The notes under the pieces are model-generated. The model did no database searches. It was not told the origin of the DNA and saw only the letters and a list, made by a program, of their open reading frames with translations. This document shows positions 47,694 to 55,926 of a stretch of DNA of 64,000 nt, piece by piece. Position numbers and translations under genes: made by a program. Origin of the DNA: Granulicella mallensis MP5ACTX8 (GTDB lineage: Bacteria; Acidobacteriota; Terriglobia; Terriglobales; Acidobacteriaceae). The first letter of the stretch is position 1; every line of letters begins with the position of its first letter. The stretch covers positions 2,232,001 through 2,296,000 of the forward strand of contig NC_016631.1 in NCBI RefSeq assembly GCF_000178955.2, read 5' to 3'.

Positions 47694-48461
47694 CTAACGG
47701 CCAGTAGCCAACCGATAAGCAAGCTCCTCGGGGAGACCGGCAGCCAGGATCTTCTCCTGTGCGGTGCGGATGTCGTATTCCACGCGGTAGAAATACGCGA
47801 CTGAAGTATGTGCTTCGTAGATACAGTAGGCTGCACGCGGGTCTCCGTCGCGCGGCTGGCCGACCGATCCCGGATTCAACAGATACAAACTATCCTCTTC
47901 AAGGGTGAGCTGGGCGGGCACCGTTTGAAAGCGCAATGCGGCAGTTGATCCTGTCGGGCGTCGCGACACAAAGCCGCCTTGTACGTGCGTGTGTCCGAAG
48001 AAGGTGACTTGTTCGGCCGCATGTCTCAAGCTTGCGGCTGCTTCTTCAGCGTCGAACAGATACCGGTCTTCGTCATCGGGAGCACCGTGTACAAGATCGA
48101 AGTTATCGACCTGCAGCGGTCCGCGAGGCAGCTGCGCAAGCCATTCGACATGACAGGGTAAAAGCTGTTCCTTTGTCCACGCCGCGGAGTGTTGCGCCAA
48201 CGGGTGAAAGGAGTCGTAGTCACTCAGGTTCGAACACGCCCGGTCATGATTGCCACGCACCACGACGTCGGCGTAGGTGCTCACCCACGCGGCTGCTTCG
48301 TTGGGGTCAGGGCCGTATCCTACGACATCACCAAGGCACAGCGTCAGGTCGAAGCCTCGGGTGACGGCATCAGCGTGTACCGCCTTCAGAGCTTCTCCGT
48401 TGGCGTGGATGTCACTAAGAATGAGAAATCGCAAGGGAACTCTGTGGATGAACCTGGTCAT
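47694..48461 (-). CDS. Calcineurin-like metallophosphoesterase of the ubiquitin-like cassette
   Basis: 255 residues. All dimetal motifs of the family are present: LSDIHANGEAL (Asp17, His19), GDVVGYG (Asp45), RGNHDRA (Asn71, His72), LVHGAPDD and FFGHTHVQGG. It is closest in layout to the YfcE/MJ0936-like and ApaH-type small phosphoesterases. Substrate could be a phosphoprotein or a nucleotide. Last gene of the minus-strand cassette; its start overlaps the E2-like gene by 47 bases. As the only phosphatase in the island it may reverse the action of the Ser/Thr kinase; this is inference. Confidence 0.85.
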   Translation of the reverse strand: MTRFIHRVPLRFLILSDIHANGEALKAVHADAVTRGFDLTLCLGDVVGYGPDPNEAAAWVSTYADVVVRGNHDRACSNLSDYDSFHPLAQHSAAWTKEQLLPCHVEWLAQLPRGPLQVDNFDLVHGAPDDEDRYLFDAEEAAASLRHAAEQVTFFGHTHVQGGFVSRRPTGSTAALRFQTVPAQLTLEEDSLYLLNPGSVGQPRDGDPRAAYCIYEAHTSVAYFYRVEYDIRTAQEKILAAGLPEELAYRLATGR

Positions 48462-48993
48462 CCTGTACGGGTGTGAGCCGGAGCCGGCGTTGATTGAGAG
48501 GCACGCTCATGCCGGCGCGGCAGTCTTCCGGAACATTGAGTGCCGAGAGCGGAAGCCGTTCAGAGTGAAAGGCAGAGGGTTGCATGCAATGTCGCATATC
48601 GCGATTTACCGCTTGATGCGCAAGCACTGCGCGGGTTGTCACCACCGCGTCCAGGATCGAGCGGTTGGGTGTGTAGTCTGTCCACAGACAAAGAAAGCCC
48701 GTCCCTGGATGCGCATTCGGATGAAACGGAGCGCGCCGACAGTAGGCTTCCAGCGGAAGCGTTGGGTAGTAACGTGGGAACACGTAGTCGACCCAGTGCT
48801 CTTGCAGAGCTATGGGGCCGGTTTCGTCAGCAACCCATCCCGGTGTCTCGGAGAGATGTACATGGAAGGCGTCCGGCGTCCTATTTATGGTCCTGAGGAT
48901 CGTCGGATTGGCTTCGGCCAGCCTCGTCAGCAACAGCCATTCTGACTGCATGCGTCGTTCGCGCAAAGTCATACCCATCATGCTTCTATCCAT
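48415..48993 (-). CDS. E2-like (UBC-fold) conjugating protein
   Basis: 192 residues. The core reads PFHPNAHPGTGFLCLWTDY followed by TPNRSILDAVV, which follows the E2 active-site pattern: HPN-x(n)-G-x-x-C-L...W/Y-P...L. Cys102 is the candidate catalytic cysteine and His91-Pro92-Asn93 the HPN element. Upstream, FPRYYPTLPLEAYCR resembles the E2 strand that leads to the HPN flap. It therefore should accept an activated ubiquitin-like protein from E1 and transfer it. ATG 48993 overlaps the stop of the ubiquitin-like gene, so the two are translationally coupled. The assignment depends on motif and context; overall similarity to eukaryotic E2 is low. Confidence 0.72.
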   Translation of the reverse strand: MDRSMMGMTLRERRMQSEWLLLTRLAEANPTILRTINRTPDAFHVHLSETPGWVADETGPIALQEHWVDYVFPRYYPTLPLEAYCRRAPFHPNAHPGTGFLCLWTDYTPNRSILDAVVTTRAVLAHQAVNRDMRHCMQPSAFHSERLPLSALNVPEDCRAGMSVPLNQRRLRLTPVQDDQVHPQSSLAISHS

Positions 48994-49246
48994 TCAGAAC
49001 GATGGTGGAAACACGAAGAATGTCGTTGGGGTGTACACCTTGTTGTCCCAGTGGCATAGCGAAATCGAGAGAGACGCCGTTCCAGACCACCTGTGGTTGG
49101 CCCTCGCCCTTCAGGTAGTCGCCGCGCTCGCGGAGTTCAAAGAGAATCTCATCGAGAGTCGTCTCCAGCGTCTCGCTCTCGTCGATGTCGACATTGAATT
49201 TGCGCTCAGCGCGTAGGGTATCGAAAAGAATCTGGTACTTAGGCAT
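48986..49246 (-). CDS. Ubiquitin-like/YukD-like small protein ending in Gly
   Basis: 86 residues. The sequence fits a beta-grasp protein: YQILFDTLRAERKFNVDID (beta1-beta2), the helix TLDEILFELRERG, then VVWNGVSLDFAMPLGQQGVH and NDILRVSTIVLNG. Features shared with YukD/EsaB and ubiquitin are the L(D)...L...GV..ND.L.V end. The protein stops at a single C-terminal Gly, so no processing peptidase would be needed for activation. It lies between the RING-like and E2-like genes, overlapping both by eight bases. Likely the modifier of this pathway. Confidence 0.75.
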   Translation of the reverse strand: MPKYQILFDTLRAERKFNVDIDESETLETTLDEILFELRERGDYLKGEGQPQVVWNGVSLDFAMPLGQQGVHPNDILRVSTIVLNG

Positions 49247-49973
49247 AACTCTTGTCCTTGGAAAGATGATTGTGTTTCCTATGCTCTGTACCTGTCATCT
49301 CCGCTACGTCAGGGATAACCCAGCCACATCGCGCGCAGACCCCGTTGTTGTCATCCCAGCAGGCGGCGCATTGATTGTGTCCGCAGCCACCACAGCCCCA
49401 TTGTGGCGTGTGACTGGCTCCGGCTGAAGTTCGGCAGAGGGAGCATTCGCCGGTCAGTCTCCGTGCCCCGAAACGATCCAGCCACCAGGCAGATTCCACC
49501 GGCAGAAGCGGAATGTGATTTTCGTCGCAGAGTTTACAGCGTTCCCGGCCGAACCCCCAGCAGTATTCGCAGACATGCAGCGAGCATCGCGGGCATGAAA
49601 AAGATAGCACTGTCCGCAGCGTTCTTTTGCAAAGTCCGCAACGTTCGCTACGGACCAGCGATGCGAGCGCAGGAGAGCCGGACGGCGCGGTAGCAAGGAC
49701 AGGCGCAAGCCACGCGAGATGGCCCATATCGGCCTGACCCACGATGCGGCTGCAGGCGACCCCCAGCAGGCTGGCAATCAAGGCCGTGAGAGGCAATGGC
49801 CATAGACTGTCGAAGGCCAGCGCGAGGAGCTTCGGCGCCAGCCAGACAATAATGCCGCAGAGCAAGCCACCGGCAAGCACTCCGATAAGACCCCAGTGCG
49901 TAGCAACGAGTTGCGTTGCAAATCCCAGCATCGCCCAGAGTGCGAGTAGGGTCAGATCACGCGATTTGTTCAT
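49239..49973 (-). CDS. Membrane protein with two tandem RING-like zinc modules, E3 candidate
   Basis: 244 residues. The N-terminal 105 residues contain three or so hydrophobic helices. Two zinc modules follow with nearly the same spacing: Cys112, 115, 127, 130, 135, 138, 146, 149 and Cys177, 180, 194, 197, 202, 205, 213, 216, that is CxxC-x(11 or 13)-CxxC-x4-CxxC-x7-CxxC, each with Trp after the sixth Cys (CEYCWGFGRERC; CAACWDDNNGVC). Eight ligands in four pairs fit a cross-braced binuclear treble clef as in RING or related fingers. With E1, E2 and ubiquitin-like genes on both sides, an E3-like adaptor at the inner membrane is the natural reading. It could instead be a plain zinc-ribbon scaffold. 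Confidence 0.7.
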   Translation of the reverse strand: MNKSRDLTLLALWAMLGFATQLVATHWGLIGVLAGGLLCGIIVWLAPKLLALAFDSLWPLPLTALIASLLGVACSRIVGQADMGHLAWLAPVLATAPSGSPALASLVRSERCGLCKRTLRTVLSFSCPRCSLHVCEYCWGFGRERCKLCDENHIPLLPVESAWWLDRFGARRLTGECSLCRTSAGASHTPQWGCGGCGHNQCAACWDDNNGVCARCGWVIPDVAEMTGTEHRKHNHLSKDKSYA

Positions 49974-50889
49974 GTCCCTCCCTCACAAATTTTTCCGGGC
50001 CGTAAACTTGTCGCCGCCCATCGCCCGGCAGTTGCTTCGAGCCGCATCGTTCGCATCGACCCCAACGCCGCAACCAGCCGATACGTACTGTCGTTCGCTC
50101 AGAAGCACCGCAGTTTAAACAAATGGCTTGCTCGCATCGCGGAAAGAGCTCCCCGCGCAGGATTTCGTCATCGTGAAAGGGGCATTGCTCGCTACGAAGA
50201 TGATGAAGGTGACGGACGCGCTGTTCCGAGCCAAGATCGATCTGCAGTGTTTGTGCAGGCCATGCCGACCGTCGAGCCATGGCTCTTGCAGCCACCAGCG
50301 CCTGGAGGCGTGAGATGTACTTGGCCGTCGCCATGGTGCTTGACCACGCAAGATCGTACGTGATCTCCGATTGCGAGCAGGAGTAGTTCTCGGACTCCCA
50401 TGAACTTAGCAGGCTGGCGCGACGACGAGTGCTTAGCAGGCATGAAAAACAGGCTGAGCGAAGGTCTCCATGGTGTGGGAACCACGAAACACGCCCCACC
50501 TGGAGACTCGTGCCACCCAGGCCGGCGTCGCAGATGTCGAGGGCATAGCGCGCTCCGATAGCTGCCATCTCCACGCGGGCGAGATCCGTATCTACCGCAC
50601 TGAGCAAGAGATCAGCCTCTATAAAAGCTCGTGGTGAGAGATCGGCGATCTCACTGGTAACGCTTATCCAGCGTGTGGCGGGAAAGATCAACGATAGTGC
50701 TCGGGCGGCGGCAACAACTTTGGGCTCACCGGGCTCTGCGTCACGCCACAAGGGGGAACGCGCTATATTTTTGGGCTCGAGAACGTCCTGATCGACCAGC
50801 GTGACCTGTTGCAGGTGAAGACGGCCAAGGTTTTGTGCCAGTTCACTGCCAAGTGCGCCCAAGCCGGCGATGATTGCGCTGCGAAACAA
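49957..50889 (-). CDS. E1-like (ThiF/MoeB/HesA-fold) ubiquitin-activating enzyme
   Basis: 310 residues from TTG 50889 with GGGAG six bases upstream; no in-frame ATG is near. ATP-binding GLGALGSEL (residues 9-17), VDQDVLEPKNIAR (Asp33, Asp35, Asn41, Arg44), GEPKVVAAA (Lys57) and LLLSAVDTDLAR (Asp100) are all the adenylation residues of the family. Cys147 and Cys150 (ACFSC) fit the structural zinc site; Cys171 in NYSCSQSE is the candidate thioester cysteine. The C-terminus bears an extra zinc ribbon (Cys257, 260, 279, 282). It would adenylate the C-terminal Gly of the 48986 protein and pass it to the E2-like protein. First gene of the minus cassette, overlapping the RING-like gene by 17 bases. 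Confidence 0.82.
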   Translation of the reverse strand: MFRSAIIAGLGALGSELAQNLGRLHLQQVTLVDQDVLEPKNIARSPLWRDAEPGEPKVVAAARALSLIFPATRWISVTSEIADLSPRAFIEADLLLSAVDTDLARVEMAAIGARYALDICDAGLGGTSLQVGRVSWFPHHGDLRSACFSCLLSTRRRASLLSSWESENYSCSQSEITYDLAWSSTMATAKYISRLQALVAARAMARRSAWPAQTLQIDLGSEQRVRHLHHLRSEQCPFHDDEILRGELFPRCEQAICLNCGASERTTVRIGWLRRWGRCERCGSKQLPGDGRRQVYGPEKFVREGHEQIA

Positions 50890-51102
50890 TGAAGGCTCCC
50901 AAAGAGCTCGAACGGGACAAGTATAGAGGCAGTTGTAACAAACCTCTGACAGGAAATAGTGAATAGAAAGTAAATGACCGAAACTTAAATTTTACGAGCG
51001 AGATGTGCCATAAATCAGACGATCTGACACAACTCGAGTAGTTAAAGCAGAGAGAATTCAAGGCGTGAGCTGAGCCGGTTGTTTGGCGCCACGAATCCCT
51101 CT
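50890..51102. promoter_or_regulatory. Divergent promoter region of ubiquitin-like cassette and FHA/VWA/tss operon
   Basis: 213 bases between two divergent starts, the second half A/T-rich (50930-51060). In the minus direction TCTATACT (complement near 50920-50927) would be a good extended -10 about 30 bases before the E1 start. No convincing -35 is seen. Shared control of both gene sets is likely from this arrangement. Confidence 0.35.
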
Positions 51103-52056
51103 ATGAACATCACTCAGCTGCTTTACTTCATGTCATTAGCTGGCAGTACGGCAGGATTGCTCGCTTGGGCGGGTCAGGCCCTGCTTGTTTCTTTGCTTCC
51201 TGTGGGCACTCCGGCATGGTTGCCGGTTGTATTTGCGGCGGCGCTTCTCGGGGGTTTTATCGGTGGCCTGACGGTTGCCTTCGATGAGAAGTGGGCAGGC
51301 AATCGAGTACAGGCGCGCTGGGTTTTTTCCGGTGCAGCTATCGGGTTCTTTGGCGGAGCCGCATCGGGCGCGGTGCACCTGCCTTTGCGCGAGGCTCTGC
51401 CTGGCGCTCTTCCGCTTGCAACGGTGCTGGGGTGGCTGGTCACCGGCGGTGTCGTTGGAGCGGGCCTGGGTGCGCGCTGGATTTCAGTCAACCGTGCGCG
51501 GCTGGCTCACGGAATGGCCGGTGGGATCTGTGGGGGGTGTATCGGCGGAATAGCATTCGCACTGTTGAGCCAATGGATTCCGGATGCGGCGCAATGCCTC
51601 GCGTTTGTGCTGACAGGGGCCGGTATTAGTTTCGGAATCGCGTTCGCTCCCGTGCTTTGGCGCAGTGCCGTACTGAGATTCATGAATAGCGGCGATGTGC
51701 GTGCCGCCAATAAACTCGGTAGCAAAGAGTGGGCTGTGCAGGACGGGGACAGTTATATCGTTGGCAGCCAAAGCGCGGATCTGTCGAAGACTAGTTATGG
51801 ACATGAAGTGGATATTTATATTCCTGACGCCTCCGTTGCTCCACGTCATGCGAGGATCTTCGCGAAGGATGGGCGCTTCTACATCACGCGTCATCCGGAC
51901 CTGATGACGGAGTCTGGACTGAGACGGTACCTGCTTCGTCTGCAAGACCGCTCCGTGACAACGCCACGGCCACTCGAAGATCGGAGCCTGATTGTCGTGG
52001 GCCGCACAACCCTCATGTTCGTTATGAAGCATAAGAAAAGCGGGCAGAAAGTATGA
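51103..52056 (+). CDS. Polytopic membrane protein with C-terminal FHA domain
   Basis: About 317 residues from ATG 51103 (a TTG at 51079 is an alternative; neither has a clear Shine-Dalgarno). Residues 1-200 hold about six Gly/Ala-rich membrane helices. The C-terminal 105 residues form an FHA phosphothreonine-binding domain: YIVGSQSADLS, DIYIPDASVAPRHARIFAKD, then SLIVVGRTTLMF; the SRxH core appears as APRHARI, with Ala-Pro in place of Ser. The FHA faces the cytoplasm, where it can bind the phosphorylated kinase or a substrate. Starts the right-hand plus operon and overlaps the VWA gene by four bases. Comparable in role to Fha of type VI systems, not in layout. Confidence 0.8.
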   Translation: MNITQLLYFMSLAGSTAGLLAWAGQALLVSLLPVGTPAWLPVVFAAALLGGFIGGLTVAFDEKWAGNRVQARWVFSGAAIGFFGGAASGAVHLPLREALPGALPLATVLGWLVTGGVVGAGLGARWISVNRARLAHGMAGGICGGCIGGIAFALLSQWIPDAAQCLAFVLTGAGISFGIAFAPVLWRSAVLRFMNSGDVRAANKLGSKEWAVQDGDSYIVGSQSADLSKTSYGHEVDIYIPDASVAPRHARIFAKDGRFYITRHPDLMTESGLRRYLLRLQDRSVTTPRPLEDRSLIVVGRTTLMFVMKHKKSGQKV

Positions 52057-53507
52057 AAGGGCTGATCACGGCCGCGATCATGAGCGCCCTGCTGGGCGCG
52101 GCACTGCCACTTGCCGCCCAGACGGGAACGGGCGTCTCGCTGGAATTCACGCAGAAGCCTGTCCTGATGGAGTGCGAGCCGGGCGGTGGCGATCCATGCT
52201 TCCGGCTTCAGTTTCAATTCGTGGATGCCGCCGGCCATCCAACGCATGTCCCACTACCTCCACTGCGGGAGCTCGCACCTCGCACAGAGATTGAGGTGGA
52301 TGGGCAATCGACCGTGCCGTTCTATGCCACCGCCTCAACGGCGCAGTCCGAAACCACGCCGCTGCCGCAAGTGACGATGTTGCTGATCGACGTAAGTGGA
52401 AGCATGCTTGGAAATGACATGGCGGGCGAGACTCGCTTTGACGCGGCGCGCCAGGCCGCTGCTGCCTTTCTGGAAGGCTTTCGGGATGGCCAGGACCGTG
52501 TTGCTATTGCGGGATTTTCCGGAAGGAACGTGCAAGCTGGAATCGACGGGGCGCGCTTTGTAAGCTCGCGCTCCGAAGCGCAGGCCGAACTGGATGCACT
52601 GGCCGCGCCGGAGCGCCGCAACAATACTGCGCTGTATTCCGCGGTCTCCATCGCGGCAAACCGGCTCGCGAAGGAGGCTCGCGATTCTCACTCGGAAGTG
52701 CGCCTACTCGTGTTGACTGATGGCGCCAATGACGTGCAGCCGCAGGCCGGAGACGATGCGAATTTGCTGGTGGGGAACGAGGGACTGGAGCAGGCCGCAA
52801 AAGAGGTGGAGAAGGACGGCGTCTCGGTGCTGCCGATTGGCTTGGGAAGCGAAAATACGCTCGACGTGGCAGCCCTTACCCGCCTCGGCACGAGACCACC
52901 GTTGATTACCTTCGACCGGGATGTCCTGCGCAAGGCCTTTCTGGTGGCGCAGGTCAACGAGATGAGCGATGTGACCGTGGCGATCAAGGCACCGGCGCAG
53001 CTTGGCACCCGCAACCTCCTTGCAGGACGACTGTTGCGTTTTCGAGCGAAGTTCACGCTTGCCGACGGCACCATCCTGGTTGAAGATAGGCCGGCACTAT
53101 GGGGGGCGCCTCCGCTCGCAACTCCGTCGTTTCATGAAGAGGCAAGCGAAGCGGAGCAGCGCGCCTATATCGGTAGCAGCCGCATTAGCGAAACATCCCC
53201 CTGGTCCATGCTGCGGCCAGTGCTTGTATTTTTAGGCTTCGCAGCACTGCTCGCGTTTTTGTGGTGGGTTCTACCGCGCTGGATCTGGCCCGAACGCTAT
53301 CAGGCCAAGCTGGCAAGGCCCGTACGGCCGGAGTATTGGCCCGGTCGAGATGCTGCTTCGATCCCAGGCCCTTCTGTGCTGCGGCCGGGGCCGCCCGGAT
53401 TCGAGGCTGCGAACTATCCCGCGCAAGGCGCGATGCGGCAGGTTGGTGAGAACACGATTGTGAAGGCGGCGACTGACTTTTCAGTTACGAAGACACGCCT
53501 GCATTAA
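52053..53507 (+). CDS. VWA-domain protein with signal peptide and C-terminal transmembrane helix
   Basis: 484 residues, overlapping the FHA gene (ATGA). Signal peptide to about residue 23 (ALPLAAQ). The VWA domain spans about 105-310 with an intact MIDAS: DVSGSM (Asp113, Ser115, Ser117), Thr in NNTALYSA, and LVLTDGANDV. One membrane helix lies near 388-410 (LVFLGFAALLAFLWWVLPRW), after which a Pro-rich cytosolic tail of 70 residues follows. VWA proteins bind partners through a metal ion; here it sits in the periplasm, between FHA and sheath genes. May help to build the envelope anchor of the injector. Confidence 0.83.
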   Translation: MKGLITAAIMSALLGAALPLAAQTGTGVSLEFTQKPVLMECEPGGGDPCFRLQFQFVDAAGHPTHVPLPPLRELAPRTEIEVDGQSTVPFYATASTAQSETTPLPQVTMLLIDVSGSMLGNDMAGETRFDAARQAAAAFLEGFRDGQDRVAIAGFSGRNVQAGIDGARFVSSRSEAQAELDALAAPERRNNTALYSAVSIAANRLAKEARDSHSEVRLLVLTDGANDVQPQAGDDANLLVGNEGLEQAAKEVEKDGVSVLPIGLGSENTLDVAALTRLGTRPPLITFDRDVLRKAFLVAQVNEMSDVTVAIKAPAQLGTRNLLAGRLLRFRAKFTLADGTILVEDRPALWGAPPLATPSFHEEASEAEQRAYIGSSRISETSPWSMLRPVLVFLGFAALLAFLWWVLPRWIWPERYQAKLARPVRPEYWPGRDAASIPGPSVLRPGPPGFEAANYPAQGAMRQVGENTIVKAATDFSVTKTRLH

Positions 53508-53518
53508 GGAGAAGCTAG

Positions 53519-54022
53519 ATGCCGATTATCGAGGTCAAGCGACAAAGCGTACGGACTGCCGTACGAAAGGTGCCGACCAGCACCACTGCGATTCCCATGC
53601 CGATGACGGCGGAACGCGTAGGTACGGAGTTGCGCAGCGATAGTGAAGAGCCGGTAGTCGTGGAATCGCTCGAAGATGCCTTTGCGAAGTTTAAGCCGGG
53701 GTTGAAGTTTCGCAGCGCGCAGAGAGAGGACGGCGTTACCTTTCAGGCGGACCTGCGCTTTGAAAGCGTGAAGGATTTCGAGCCAGCGAACCTCATGGCT
53801 CGGCGTGAGATCAAGGCCGAGGACGGATCGGTAACGTCTCCCAGAAACGATCTCGCCGACCTCAAGAACAATATCGATCTGCTGTATCGGCTCAAGGATC
53901 GCTGGCGTTTGCCGGCAGTGCGCCGCGCGTGGTCTGACCCTCAGGAGCGGAAGCAGATGATCGAAGCGCTGGACAAGCTCCGTGAAGAGCTTGAGAAAGT
54001 ATCCGAGAGGGAGACGAAATAA
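53519..54022 (+). CDS. tssB: TssB/VipA-like contractile sheath small subunit
   Basis: 167 residues. The C-terminal two thirds match TssB: LEDAFAKFKPGLKFRS, FQADLRFESVKDFEPANLM, DLADLKNNIDLLYRLKDRW, a helix ending EELEKV. The N-terminal 45 residues are Thr/Pro-rich and more divergent than in proteobacterial TssB. AAGGAG precedes ATG 53519. The stop overlaps the tssC start (TAATG), so both sheath subunits are made in equal number. Confidence 0.85.
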   Translation: MPIIEVKRQSVRTAVRKVPTSTTAIPMPMTAERVGTELRSDSEEPVVVESLEDAFAKFKPGLKFRSAQREDGVTFQADLRFESVKDFEPANLMARREIKAEDGSVTSPRNDLADLKNNIDLLYRLKDRWRLPAVRRAWSDPQERKQMIEALDKLREELEKVSERETK

Positions 54023-55365
54023 TGGCAACCGCCACGCGTACTCCCCACGAAATTCTGGAAGCGAACGAGACCCGGGACGTGATGCTTGAGATCTTCGCCG
54101 AGCTCCATCCCGGCCTGATCGATGAAGATCGCACGATCGACTCGATCTTTACACCGCGCACGGCACGCGATTTCATCACTCAGCTCGTGAGCGTGACAGA
54201 TCTCCTTGAAGAGGAGGATTCCTTCGACGAGACACTGTTCAAGCTGCAGGACTTGATCGACCAGGCCGAAAAGCTGCGAGACGAGCTTCTCGAAGAGGTC
54301 TACACCTATCTGCGCCCGATAGAGAGAAGTTACCTGCAGTTGCAGATCTTCTTCGAAAACTGCAAGGTGTATGACGGCAAGCAGCGTAAGCCGGTTGAGC
54401 TTTATATCTGGAACACCGATCCGAAGAAGATTCAGGGCATCTTCAGCGTTACGATCGCGGCGATAGAGAGTTTCTGCCGGAGGCGGAACGACAACTTCAA
54501 CTTCCGCGACGACATCTGCAATCTGGTGATCCCTGGCATGATCAGCCAGCCGGTTCGGGAGCGTCTTGAAAGTATTGCGAATCAGTGGGGCATTCTGTTG
54601 ATCACCGACATTGACGATGAAAAGTCATTCCAGAATGTCGAGCGCAACTTCCGGCCTGGCGGCAAGTACGAATTCCTGAAGCGTCCCGAGGACCGCGCTG
54701 CTGCAGATGTTGTTGTCATGGGCTACCTTCAGCTGCGCCCACGCCATTGGTTTGAGCGCACACTCGACGGTGGCGACGATCTTTATGGGCCGCCTTCGCT
54801 GGCGTTTGCCGGCGCAGTGGCACGTACCGACGATGCCGTCGGCATGGCGCAGGGACCGGTGGGCTCGCGCTTCGGCCAGGTGACTGGTCCGGGGAAGGCG
54901 CGCATTGAGCCGCTGATCGGGGAGATGGAACATCTGAGCATGGAGCGGCAGCTCATTCCGATCATCCGTGACGCGGATAACAAACTTTGCTTCTTCGGTT
55001 GCCGCACGCTGGCGGACGACCCCTACGGCGTCTACAAGTTCTTTACCTCCTATCGCATCATCCGCTACGTCGAGCGTTGCTGCCGCCATCATCTGCTGCA
55101 GGTGGCAGGGCAGGTGCTTACGCGCGACTTTATCGATGAAGCGATCGAAAGGCCCATCACGAAGATGCTGCAGGAGCAGGTAGAGGCGGGAACTCTCATC
55201 GACTTCAAGCTGGAGATTGATAAGGATACCGCCAAGCGGATGCAGGGCGTATGCGATCTCAAGCTTGAGGTTATACCTACGGGCCCCGGAGAAACGTTCC
55301 GGCTCAAGATCGACACGCCCGACTTTGCCCCGGACGCCGCAGCTCAACAGACCGTCGTTCGCTGA
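54022..55365 (+). CDS. tssC: TssC/VipB-like contractile sheath large subunit
   Basis: 447 residues, normal length is about 490. N-terminal helices (ARDFITQLVSVTDLLEEEDS) and the conserved VipB core are present in diverged form: the ATPase-independent sheath fold with GVYKFFTSYRIIRYVERCCR near the end and LIDFKLEIDKDTAKRMQGVC for the C-terminal handle. Like TssB it packs around the inner tube and contracts. ClpV, which recycles sheaths in common type VI systems, is not in the window, and the N-terminal ClpV-binding helix is not recognisable by eye. Confidence 0.82.
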   Translation: MATATRTPHEILEANETRDVMLEIFAELHPGLIDEDRTIDSIFTPRTARDFITQLVSVTDLLEEEDSFDETLFKLQDLIDQAEKLRDELLEEVYTYLRPIERSYLQLQIFFENCKVYDGKQRKPVELYIWNTDPKKIQGIFSVTIAAIESFCRRRNDNFNFRDDICNLVIPGMISQPVRERLESIANQWGILLITDIDDEKSFQNVERNFRPGGKYEFLKRPEDRAAADVVVMGYLQLRPRHWFERTLDGGDDLYGPPSLAFAGAVARTDDAVGMAQGPVGSRFGQVTGPGKARIEPLIGEMEHLSMERQLIPIIRDADNKLCFFGCRTLADDPYGVYKFFTSYRIIRYVERCCRHHLLQVAGQVLTRDFIDEAIERPITKMLQEQVEAGTLIDFKLEIDKDTAKRMQGVCDLKLEVIPTGPGETFRLKIDTPDFAPDAAAQQTVVR

Positions 55366-55422
55366 AACGCAAGTTGGCACCGGGTCGCGCCGGCATGCCA
55401 AAGATGGGCACGCTTTCCGTTG

Positions 55423-55926
55423 ATGTATTGGCAAGGCGTGCCGCCTGTATTTTCACCTGGTACATCGGAATCCACCTGGCTCTGCATACACGTGACCGAA
55501 CAAAGTCTTGCTCTTCGATTTCCGCTTCGTCTGGAACGCGCCCAACTCGTGAAGGAAGAGGCGAGCGAGGCCTATTCCAGGCTGCTGGTGTTGATGGCGC
55601 AAACAGCGCGGGGGAGCTGGCATGCAAGTCCGCAATTTGGCATTCGAGACCAGCTCGAGGAGTTACAGAAGATCGTTGCCCGTGATGCAGAGACCGAGGA
55701 ACAGCGGATGAAACGGTGCGAGGCATTGGTTGCCGATGTGAATGCCGCGCTGCTGGATCTTGGCCTGGATCTCTATTGTGTCGATCGCATGGAGGTTCAT
55801 TTTCCATCGAGAGAATCGCAGGGAAGTGCACGGGCGCAATGGGTGGCCCATCTCTTCGACGATCTCTCCGCACTGTTTGTCATTCGTCCGACTCTATCTA
55901 AAACGTCAGGAAATCAGGAACTGTGA
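55423..55926 (+). CDS. tssE: gp25/TssE-like baseplate protein
   Basis: About 167 residues from ATG 55423; a GTG at 55492 is also possible as no Shine-Dalgarno decides. The region LALRFPLRLERAQLVKEEAS ... GSWHASPQFGIRDQLEEL follows the gp25 pattern (E...I...L..L..T..GER...P.FG...). Position between sheath and tssF is the typical place of tssE. The protein is longer and more divergent than usual; the fold assignment is moderate. GTGA overlap with tssF. Confidence 0.62.
   Translation: MYWQGVPPVFSPGTSESTWLCIHVTEQSLALRFPLRLERAQLVKEEASEAYSRLLVLMAQTARGSWHASPQFGIRDQLEELQKIVARDAETEEQRMKRCEALVADVNAALLDLGLDLYCVDRMEVHFPSRESQGSARAQWVAHLFDDLSALFVIRPTLSKTSGNQEL

Noticed and set aside
49957-50889. Reading the ThiF-like protein as a PRTRC or molybdopterin/thiamine enzyme
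   Set aside because: No cofactor-synthesis or PRTRC genes are adjacent; the overlapping neighbours are an E2-like protein, a beta-grasp protein and a RING-like protein.
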